A DNA stretch of 5,048 bases from an uncultured Rikenellaceae bacterium (GTDB taxonomy: Bacteria; Bacteroidota; Bacteroidia; Bacteroidales; Rikenellaceae): positions 1 to 5,048 of the forward strand of contig CAJURV010000103.1 of NCBI GenBank assembly GCA_910588925.1. The letters are read 5' to 3'. The position numbers were made by a program, and so were the translations under genes. Shown piece after piece: positions 1 to 4,995 of this stretch (position 1 is the stretch's first letter; each line of letters begins with the position of its first letter). The notes below the pieces were generated by a model. It did no database searches, had not been told where the DNA came from, and worked only from the letters and a program-made list of their open reading frames with translations.

Positions 1-161
1 AGACTTCGTCTCATTGCGCTCGGCTTACCGAAAAAGTTCGGCGCCCTGCGGTCTTCATTTGTGTACGCGGGCTAGCATGCCTGCGACTTATGGTTAATGC
101 GCATCCCTTCAATGAACTCAACCGCAAGTCATTTTCTCGCAACATACCCATGCCCCACTCC
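1..161. other. Gene-free left flank
   Basis: No reading frame here has a credible start, length or protein-like composition on either strand. A short hairpin is visible at 28-41 (CCGAA, loop AAAG, TTCGG). Several words recall the right-hand flank of the window, for example GCTAGC at 71-76 and GCATCCCTTC at 101-110. The segment lies beyond the terminator of the export gene and is read as ordinary intergenic DNA; what follows to the left is outside the window. Confidence 0.6.
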
Positions 162-207
162 TAAAACAAAAAAAGGACGGTCTCTTCGGAGAGACCGTCC
201 TTAATAA
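162..207 (-). terminator. Intrinsic terminator of the SLBB export gene
   Basis: A perfect 12-bp inverted repeat, arms 173-184 and 191-202 (GGACGGTCTC core with flanking AA/TT), closes on a 6-nt loop (185-190) whose outer T and A can add one more pair. Read on the minus strand, the stem is followed at once by seven T residues and then GTTTT (positions 174 down to about 163). It begins about 20 nt after the TAA stop at 225. A strong GC-containing stem plus a U-tract at this distance is the classic Rho-independent arrangement. The plus-strand side has a shorter, poorer T-run (TTAATAAAA), so the signal is mainly for minus-strand transcripts. Confidence 0.93.
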
Positions 208-224
208 AACCGCATCGCATTATA

Positions 225-2822
225 TTACTTCGCTATGGATGTTATCATAGCGGCCATGGATACCGCAGAGTTAAGCATCGACATCACCTCCATACCGCCG
301 ACTCTCTGTCTGTTCGCCGATTTCATGGGCACTACTATTTCGCAACCGGGTTCCACACGAGGATAACGCTTGTACATGAATCCGGGCCGCGTAGATGCCA
401 CCTTGCCGTTCATGTATATGACATACGGGCGTTTGCGGGCACGGTCGACATAGTTGCCGGCCTGACGTATATAGTCTTTCACCTTGTAATTCTGGGAGAA
501 CGTTATGATGTTGGGATATAGCACCGCCCCGTTTATCTTAACGGTATTGACTTTTTGGGGAATTGTCAGTATATCGCCCTCTTTGAGTATGATGTTGGCG
601 TCGCAATCGGGATTGGCTATGGCTCTCTCCATATCTATGCCGACCATCATCATAGGCATCTCTCCGGCCGTGATGGTGTCGTTACTGCTTCCGGCCTGCA
701 TATCGGAGGCTATCTTGCGCAACGTCTCCTGACGGGTCATATCCTCCATAGTCATCTTACGGCGAAGGTTGGCTCCGCGTATGTATGCCTCGGGGGTGGC
801 TCCACCGGCTTTCCCGAGCAGATCGGTAAGCCGCGTGCCGCGCACGGTGAGCACATATTCGCCCGGGAAAAGCACCTCTCCGGCGATAGTGACGCTCTGT
901 TGTTCCTGATAACCGGGAGAACGTCTTACGAAAAGTTCGTCATAGGGCTGAAGTATGAATTTAGAGACGCTATCGTCCAACGTAAGATCGGCACCGATAT
1001 TAAACACGAACTCCTCTGCCAGACGGTTGGTGAACGAGGTCGATTCAGGATTCTTTATGCGTCGAGCCACCGTTATGTTAGCCTGCGAAGCCGACTCTTT
1101 GAGACCGCCGGCGAGCAATATGGCATCCGCTATGGTCATGTTCTCCCTGAACGGAATGGTATCGGAGTCGATACGACGTATATCGGGCACCGAGTCGGTA
1201 TCCGAGTAGTCGAAGAGCAGATGGTCCGGATCGCGATTGGTAAGCGGTGCAAGGCGGTTCTGATACAGTTTGTTTATGATACGGTTGTATTCGGCCTTAT
1301 CCGCAATATCGTTCATTTTTACTCCGCGATAATATCGCGAGTATAACGTCAGGTAATCGGTGCTGGCGCTACTCTTGGGATTGAGATCCACCGCCTTGTT
1401 TACCTCGCCTCTCACCAATATGTAGTTCTTTTCCTGAATATCGTATATGGAGGGAATATAAAGATCGTCCTCGGCCGCCAAAGCCACATCGGGAGCTTCG
1501 CCCGCCAACATCTTGTCAAGCTCCAGAGCTATTATCTCACGCTTGAAATCGGAACGGGTCCGCTCTATCTGCGCCCTTTTGGTAAAGGCATCGCCTTTGA
1601 GCCCGTCGCATAGCTTTATAAGCCCCAAAACTGTCTGGGCGCGTTGCAACTCGTAGTTACCGGCTCTCCAAACGGCACCGTGCACCGACACCCTGTTATC
1701 GAAACGGCGTATGGCCGAGCCCACGAAGATGCTGTCGCCGTCCTGCATCATAAAGCCGGGGATATTCTCCTTATCGACCGTATAGATAGTGTAACGCCCC
1801 GTGCTCTTACGGTTGACTTGCAGATTCTGGGTGTAAGCGTCTCCTTTGAAACCGCCGGCGTATGTCAACAGATTCGCCAACGTCTCGCCTCTTTTCAACT
1901 CGAATATGCGTTTACGCTTTACCTTACCGTCTATCTTTACCAGATTCTGATAGGGGCCCACCATTATTATGTCGTTGTCCTGCAAGCGATAGTTGCTCAT
2001 ACTCTCGCCGTTGAGTATGTAGCTGTAGACGTCGAGCGACGCGACCTCTTTGTTGTTGCGGAACAGTTTTATATCTCTCAACGTACCTATGTCGTTGGTA
2101 CCTTTAGCCATATACATGGCGTTGAACAACGTGGCGAACGACGGCAACGTGTATGTACCCGGCACCTCCACTTCGCCGACCACGTTGACCTTGATGGTAC
2201 GGATCTCGCCGAGCGACATCTCCACTCTTACCGTTCCGTTGTCTATACCTTCGTACACGGTGGCGAATGTCTGTTTTATCTTATCGCGTGCCGATTCAAC
2301 CGAAAGGCCGCCCAGATATATTACACCCACATCCTTTATGGTAATGGTGCCTTCGGGAGATATTTTCTGTCTGTAGTTGGCCTCCGACTGACCCCACACG
2401 TCCAGCACTATCTCATCGCCCGGCCCGAGACGATAATCTACAGGGGTCGCTATGTTATATGCCGGCTCGAAAGAGAGCGACTTGATGGAGAATATCTCAC
2501 GACCGAATACCACCCGGGACAAAGAGTCGCGCATACGTACGTGCTCCTCCTGCGAGAATGCCATATTCTCTATCATGGTGGCCTCCCTGTCGACCGCATC
2601 CATCATCATGAAAGGATCGATCTCGTTATCGTCCGCAACATCGGCAACGGAACCCACTCCGCTAACTCCTGATATACCACTGTTTTTCAGTTGGTTCTGT
2701 ATGTCGGATTCGGATAGCCCCATAGCTTTGGCCCTTTTCATCAGATCGCCTACGTTCTGACCGTAAACCGTCGTGCCTCCGGTAAAGAGAATCAACGCAA
2801 AAATTATTTTCAGATATTTCAT
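225..2822 (-). CDS. SLBB-repeat polysaccharide export outer-membrane protein (Wza-like), 865 aa
   Basis: A member of the polysaccharide biosynthesis/export family, which in characterised cases (Wza) forms the oligomeric outer-membrane channel for capsule or exopolysaccharide. Residues 1-21 are a signal peptide (charged MKYLK, hydrophobic core, likely cleavage after VYG) with no lipobox Cys, unlike Wza. A helical segment follows (about 22-110), then a Poly_export domain at about 126-205 with the hallmark DYRLGPGDEIVLDVWG. Repeated beta-grasp SLBB units start near 209 (VVGEVEVPGTY), 295 (KIDGKV), 378 (VSVHGAVWRAGNY), 468 (ILVRGEV, interrupted, resuming near 560), 644 (TIAGEVLFPGEY) and 761 (KINGAVLYP). 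Residues about 843-864 form a Met-rich hydrophobic C-terminal helix that could span the outer membrane, as the Wza C-terminal helix does. The frame is open upstream to an ATG at 2945, but the signal peptide and the promoter inside that extension favour 2822. Large multi-SLBB proteins are common in Bacteroidota. No tyrosine kinase/Wzz or glycosyltransferase gene adjoins it, so the exported polymer is unknown. Confidence 0.92.
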   Translation of the reverse strand: MKYLKIIFALILFTGGTTVYGQNVGDLMKRAKAMGLSESDIQNQLKNSGISGVSGVGSVADVADDNEIDPFMMMDAVDREATMIENMAFSQEEHVRMRDSLSRVVFGREIFSIKSLSFEPAYNIATPVDYRLGPGDEIVLDVWGQSEANYRQKISPEGTITIKDVGVIYLGGLSVESARDKIKQTFATVYEGIDNGTVRVEMSLGEIRTIKVNVVGEVEVPGTYTLPSFATLFNAMYMAKGTNDIGTLRDIKLFRNNKEVASLDVYSYILNGESMSNYRLQDNDIIMVGPYQNLVKIDGKVKRKRIFELKRGETLANLLTYAGGFKGDAYTQNLQVNRKSTGRYTIYTVDKENIPGFMMQDGDSIFVGSAIRRFDNRVSVHGAVWRAGNYELQRAQTVLGLIKLCDGLKGDAFTKRAQIERTRSDFKREIIALELDKMLAGEAPDVALAAEDDLYIPSIYDIQEKNYILVRGEVNKAVDLNPKSSASTDYLTLYSRYYRGVKMNDIADKAEYNRIINKLYQNRLAPLTNRDPDHLLFDYSDTDSVPDIRRIDSDTIPFRENMTIADAILLAGGLKESASQANITVARRIKNPESTSFTNRLAEEFVFNIGADLTLDDSVSKFILQPYDELFVRRSPGYQEQQSVTIAGEVLFPGEYVLTVRGTRLTDLLGKAGGATPEAYIRGANLRRKMTMEDMTRQETLRKIASDMQAGSSNDTITAGEMPMMMVGIDMERAIANPDCDANIILKEGDILTIPQKVNTVKINGAVLYPNIITFSQNYKVKDYIRQAGNYVDRARKRPYVIYMNGKVASTRPGFMYKRYPRVEPGCEIVVPMKSANRQRVGGMEVMSMLNSAVSMAAMITSIAK

Positions 2823-2852
2823 ATCGAACCTGTTACACGTATATAAGTTGAG

Positions 2853-2882
2853 CAAAGATACTGATTTATATTGTAAAAACAA
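2853..2882 (-). promoter_or_regulatory. Bacteroides-type promoter for the SLBB export gene
   Basis: On the minus strand, TTG (2882-2880) is followed by a 19-nt AT-rich spacer and then TATCTTTG (2860-2853). This matches the Bacteroidota primary-sigma consensus of TTTG/TTG near -33 and TAnnTTTG near -7. Transcription would begin around 2846-2848, giving a leader of about 25 nt before the ATG at 2822. Just before the start the leader reads AACAGGTTCGAT, which is at best a weak Shine-Dalgarno, as usual in this phylum. Because the box lies inside the upstream extension of the reading frame, it excludes the longer start for transcripts from this promoter. Confidence 0.75.
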
Positions 2883-2895
2883 CACAAAGGTCATA

Positions 2896-2914
2896 AGAGC
2901 GTAAACAACGCTCT
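2896..2914. repeat. 7-bp inverted repeat between the two genes (operator or weak terminator)
   Basis: AGAGCGT (2896-2902), loop AAACA, ACGCTCT (2908-2914): a perfect 7-bp palindrome with a 5-nt spacer. It lies 13 nt upstream of the -33 element of the export-gene promoter and about 80 nt past the stop of the transporter gene. As minus-strand RNA it would form a hairpin, but the next bases (TATGACCTTTGTGTTGTTTTT) give only a delayed, broken U-tract, so as a terminator for the transporter it is weak. Its place just upstream of a promoter also fits a binding site for a dimeric regulator. The sequence does not decide between these. Confidence 0.4.
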
Positions 2915-2992
2915 GACGCACATTACGGAATGGAACCGACTGCAATAGCCGATTTTGACAGCATACGGTCGATTACATCCGGGCCTGGCGGA

Positions 2993-4300
2993 TCAGAAGA
3001 ACAGATTGACGCATAATATACCCAAACCTACCGAGGTGACGGTAGCTACCAGTCCGGGCATCATGAACGAGTGGTTGAGTATGTATCTGCCTATATGAGT
3101 GGTACCGGTACGGTCGAAGTTTATCGCAGCTACCACGGTAGGATAGTTGGGAATGAAGAAATAGCCGTTTACAGCGGGGAAAAGTGCTATAAGCATATAG
3201 GGAGATATGCCCAAAGCTATCCCCAAAGGTAACAGTGCACGTATAGTGGCCGCCTGACTGAATAACAATATCGACATCACGAACAGCGCCACCCCGAACA
3301 GCCACGGCATACGTGTAACCGTCTCCTCTACGGCCCCTTTTATCTCCGCCATGTTACCGGCTATGAAGGTATCGCCCATCCACGCTATCCCGAAGATCGC
3401 CACTACCGCTTGCATTCCTGCCGAGAACACGGAGCCTTTCACGGCTTTCATGCCATCGGTACGCGTGGCTATCAATATGAGTGCGGCGGCGGTAAGCATC
3501 ACTATCTCTATGACGTATGACATAGAGAGCGCAACCCCGTCGAACACGGGTCTTAACCCGGGTAACGAACCGAAAAGCACTATGGCGACGGTAGCGATGA
3601 GGAAGAGGGACACCGACAGTATGGCCGCACGTTTGTTTTCGACATTGCCCGTGTTACTATTGCCGCTATCGAATTCCCCCTCTTTCACCCTACGCAGGTA
3701 TTCAGGATCGTCTTTAAGCTCCTTTCCCACCCGTAGGGAGCAAAGGGCGCCGACTATAACTCCTATAAGCGTGCAGGGGATGGAAATCATCAGTATGTTG
3801 CCGAGCGTTATGTCGAAACCGTGGCCGGCCAACAGGCTCAACAGGGCCACTGTCGCCGCCGATATGGGGCTGGCCGTGATGGCTTGTTGGGAGGCTATCA
3901 CCGCTATGGACATGGGACGCTCCGGACGTATGCCGGTATCGGCGGCCACCTCGGCTATCACCGGCAATACCGAATAGGCTACATGGCCGGTACCCGCCAA
4001 GAATGTAAAAGAGTATGTCACGAGCGGACTCAACAGAGTTATGCGTTGGGGATTACTCCTCAATATCTTTTCGGCCAAACGCACCATGAGGTCCAATCCT
4101 CCCGCCGCCTGCATACATGCCGCCGCCGCTATCACGGCCACTATCATCAGCATGACGTCGATAGGCGGTGAGGTAGGTTCCATCCCGAACAGAAAGACGA
4201 GTACGGCCAATCCGGCTCCGCCGAGGACTCCGAGACCTATGCCGCCCAAGCGAGCTCCTATTATTATGGCTGCTAAAACTACTGCAAGTTGTATTATCAT
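2993..4300 (-). CDS. dcuB: Anaerobic C4-dicarboxylate antiporter, DcuA/DcuB family, 435 aa
   Basis: Inner-membrane carrier expected to exchange fumarate, malate or aspartate for succinate, supporting fumarate respiration or succinate efflux. It is highly hydrophobic throughout, with a single charged cytoplasmic-type loop at about 190-224, and its length matches E. coli DcuA (433) and DcuB (446). Family signatures, recognised by comparison with remembered E. coli sequences: GARLGGIGLG near 16-24, PPIDVML with an AGGLD stretch at 45-70, AGTGHVAYSVLP at 102-113, IRPERPM at 124-130, ITASPISAATV at 141-151, FGIAWMGDTF at 303-312, SQAA at 348-351, and DRTGTTHIGR at 396-405 followed by NHSF and PGL. 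The GTGHVxY, IRPERPM and THIGR motifs are DcuB-like, while ITASPISAA is closer to DcuA, so the DcuA/DcuB assignment is less certain than the family. The ATG at 4298-4300 aligns with the family N-terminus; no Shine-Dalgarno is seen, only an AT-rich leader. No aspartase, asparaginase or fumarase gene adjoins it here. Confidence 0.93.
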   Translation of the reverse strand: MIIQLAVVLAAIIIGARLGGIGLGVLGGAGLAVLVFLFGMEPTSPPIDVMLMIVAVIAAAACMQAAGGLDLMVRLAEKILRSNPQRITLLSPLVTYSFTFLAGTGHVAYSVLPVIAEVAADTGIRPERPMSIAVIASQQAITASPISAATVALLSLLAGHGFDITLGNILMISIPCTLIGVIVGALCSLRVGKELKDDPEYLRRVKEGEFDSGNSNTGNVENKRAAILSVSLFLIATVAIVLFGSLPGLRPVFDGVALSMSYVIEIVMLTAAALILIATRTDGMKAVKGSVFSAGMQAVVAIFGIAWMGDTFIAGNMAEIKGAVEETVTRMPWLFGVALFVMSILLFSQAATIRALLPLGIALGISPYMLIALFPAVNGYFFIPNYPTVVAAINFDRTGTTHIGRYILNHSFMMPGLVATVTSVGLGILCVNLFF

Positions 4301-4376
4301 AAATATTACGTATGTTTATATATAATAGGCCCGGGACTCATGAGATGGGCTTCTGTATTACCGCAACGATGTTCCC

Positions 4377-4384
4377 CAAACATA
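4377..4384 (-). promoter_or_regulatory. Candidate -7 box nearer the transporter gene
   Basis: On the minus strand this reads TATGTTTG, which fits TAnnTTTG. It lies about 77 nt upstream of the transporter ATG. No TTG or TTTG is found 18-21 nt further upstream, so the match is partial. It competes with the better -7 word at 4412-4419. Confidence 0.25.
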
Positions 4385-4411
4385 TACGTATCTCGCCTCC
4401 GGTTATCCTTG

Positions 4412-4419
4412 CAAAGATA
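4412..4419 (-). promoter_or_regulatory. Candidate -7 box for the transporter gene
   Basis: On the minus strand this is TATCTTTG, the same 8-mer that forms the -7 element of the export-gene promoter and of the plus-strand promoter at 4661. It would give a start near 4405 and a leader of about 105 nt. At the expected -33 position (4439-4442) the minus strand reads TATT rather than TTTG, so the upstream element is poor. The call rests on the -7 word and on its place ahead of a gene that needs a promoter. Confidence 0.4.
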
Positions 4420-4461
4420 GGGATAAAAAGCATGTCGTAATACGCTTTTCTATGTTTTGTC

Positions 4462-4475
4462 GGGCGGAGCCTGCG
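4462..4475 (+). repeat. 14-nt direct repeat, copy 1
   Basis: GGGCGGAGCCTGCG occurs here and again, identically, at 4772-4785. The last five bases of this copy are part of the 5' arm of the long stem at 4471-4577. Roughly, fewer than 0.1 such matches would be expected by chance in a window this size, so the pair is probably related by descent, although the GC-rich composition weakens that argument. Confidence 0.6.
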
Positions 4476-4577
4476 CCTCGTGGCGGACAGAGAGGCGGAA
4501 ATATGCAAGAAACGATAAATAACCGATCATGCAAGCGGCCTTTCGTTCGGGGAATTTCTGTCTGCCGCGAGGTGCGG
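4471..4577 (+). repeat. 23-bp long imperfect inverted repeat, G-U-only deviations on the plus strand
   Basis: Arm 4471-4493 pairs without gap or bulge with arm 4555-4577, enclosing a 61-nt loop (4494-4554). Eighteen pairs are Watson-Crick. The other five (4472/4576, 4475/4573, 4481/4567, 4485/4563, 4492/4556) are all G-T in the plus-strand sense, so they pair as G-U in a plus-strand RNA but would be A-C mismatches in a minus-strand RNA. The loop carries a 7-nt direct repeat, ATGCAAG, at 4503-4509 and 4529-4535. The pattern suggests a structured plus-strand RNA. A small palindromic element (MITE- or REP-like) with diverged ends is the alternative. No clear consensus promoter lies just upstream; TATGTTTT at 4451-4458 is only a near-match to the -7 box. 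Confidence 0.55.
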
Positions 4578-4637
4578 CCCGCTGGTCTCAGCTTCGTTAG
4601 GTTCTGGATAGCTTTACTTACGAATTGCGTTAGGCAG

Positions 4638-4668
4638 TTTGCGGGACGATGAGTCTCTTATATCTTTG
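4638..4668 (+). promoter_or_regulatory. Consensus Bacteroides-type promoter facing the gene-free right flank
   Basis: TTTG (4638-4641), exactly 19 nt, then TATCTTTG (4661-4668): every fixed position of the Bacteroidota TTTG/TAnnTTTG consensus is matched with the canonical spacing. Transcription would start near 4674-4677. It points away from both genes in the window. Frames just downstream are very short (for example ATGCGCATTAACTAA at 4674), so it either drives a non-coding RNA, supplies a long leader to a gene beyond 5048, or is fortuitous. About 0.01 such complete matches would be expected by chance in both strands of a window this long, assuming equal base use. Confidence 0.6.
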
Positions 4669-4703
4669 ATGATATGCGCATTAACTAAACTTTTTATTCC
4701 GGA

Positions 4704-4722
4704 TGGAATTAACACAATTCCA
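4704..4722. repeat. 7-bp perfect inverted repeat just downstream of the plus-strand promoter
   Basis: TGGAATT (4704-4710), spacer AACAC, AATTCCA (4716-4722). It begins about 30 nt after the predicted start site of the plus-strand promoter. It could be an RNA hairpin or a dyad operator. The left arm can instead pair with the preceding ATTCC (4696-4700) over a GGAT loop, so two alternative hairpins share one arm. Confidence 0.45.
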
Positions 4723-4771
4723 ATTACAGATGGTTAGAGGGGTTTAGCGATACCTTGCCCGGAGTCACAAG

Positions 4772-4785
4772 GGGCGGAGCCTGCG
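4772..4785 (+). repeat. 14-nt direct repeat, copy 2
   Basis: Identical to 4462-4475. Here the first eleven bases can pair with 4883-4894 with one bulge, and the last three begin a small hairpin (GCGG 4783-4786, GGGA loop, CCGC 4791-4794). Its surroundings otherwise differ from those of copy 1. Confidence 0.6.
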
Positions 4786-4864
4786 GGGGACCGCTTAAGC
4801 GTGGTGCTCTTTCGATTCGTGGTGATGATTTAAGCGGAAAGGATCTATGATTGCTGGAACTTAT

Positions 4865-4896
4865 GCGGGCCTCCGTTGGGGGAGGCTCCGGCCCGC
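4865..4896. repeat. GC-rich hairpin
   Basis: GCGGGCC (4865-4871) is complementary to GGCCCGC (4890-4896). Inside, TCC (4872-4874) can pair with GGA (4881-4883), or GCCTCC (4869-4874) with GGAGGC (4881-4886) as an alternative fold. There is no T-tract after the stem on the plus strand and only a broken one on the minus strand, so it is not a typical terminator. Confidence 0.5.
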
Positions 4897-4942
4897 TACC
4901 CTCCGCTCCGCTTCGTGTTAGTAAGAGGAATTGTGTTTGACT

Positions 4943-4967
4943 GCTCCTCGCTTCGCTCGGAGCTTTT
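4943..4967 (+). terminator. Weak terminator-like hairpin
   Basis: GCTCC (4943-4947), an 11-nt loop, GGAGC (4959-4963), followed directly by TTTT and then GCTAGC. The stem is only 5 bp and the T-run only four, so termination would be inefficient at best. It is listed because it is the first stem-plus-T structure downstream of the plus-strand promoter at 4638-4668. Confidence 0.25.
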
Positions 4968-4982
4968 GCTAGCGTGGGTGCA

Positions 4983-4995
4983 TCCCCTTCGGGGA
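4983..4995. repeat. Small TTCG-type hairpin near the right edge
   Basis: TCCCC (4983-4987) pairs with GGGGA (4991-4995) over TTC; shifted by one register it becomes CCC closing a UUCG tetraloop. Flanking GC (4980-4981) and GC (4997-4998) can extend the stem past one mismatch. Positions 5005-5010 then read ATTTTA on the plus strand. Function unknown; it may be part of an element continuing past the window. Confidence 0.35.

Larger units (their letters stand above)
4675..4967 (+). ncRNA. Hypothetical structured RNA from the 4638 promoter
   Basis: Tentative. The 5' bound comes from the consensus promoter and the 3' bound from a weak terminator-like hairpin (GCTCC 4943-4947, GGAGC 4959-4963, then TTTT). 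In between, several stems can form. A 7-bp hairpin occurs at 4704-4722 (TGGAATT, AACAC, AATTCCA). An outer stem pairs 4772-4782 with 4883-4894 with one bulged base (4891). Nested inside it, CCGCTTAA (4791-4798) pairs with TTAAGCGG (4830-4837). Some of these compete with the local hairpin at 4865-4896. No known RNA family was recognised, and GC-rich sequence folds readily by chance. Confidence 0.2.

Noticed and set aside
555..1346. 263-codon plus-strand open frame opposite the export gene
   Set aside because: Same reason: an antisense shadow with no recognisable motif and no start signals.
1644..2672. 342-codon open frame on the plus strand, opposite the export gene
   Set aside because: It is antisense to a well-supported protein. 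Its translation is rich in His, Arg, Tyr and Val without domain or membrane pattern, and no promoter precedes it; the openness follows from the codon use of the real gene.
2973..3305. 110-codon minus-strand frame overlapping the 3' part of the transporter
   Set aside because: It lies within the transporter in another frame; the translation has no family features.
3351..3977. 208-codon plus-strand open frame opposite the transporter gene
   Set aside because: Antisense to conserved Dcu motifs; the Ser/Thr/Met/Ala-rich translation is a mirror of the hydrophobic codons on the other strand.
4452..4652. 66-codon plus-strand frame in the right flank
   Set aside because: It runs through both arms of the long stem. 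The Arg/Cys/Gly-rich translation has no protein-like pattern, and no ribosome-binding or promoter signal fits its start.
4803..4826. TTCGATTC word resembling a tRNA T-loop
   Set aside because: The flanking bases (GCTCT and CGTGG) do not form the T-stem, and no acceptor or anticodon arm can be placed.
4847..4921. 24-codon frame preceded by AAAGGA in the right flank
   Set aside because: The Shine-Dalgarno-like word is only 3 nt from the ATG and this phylum rarely uses one. The peptide is the translation of a GC-rich hairpin and looks accidental.
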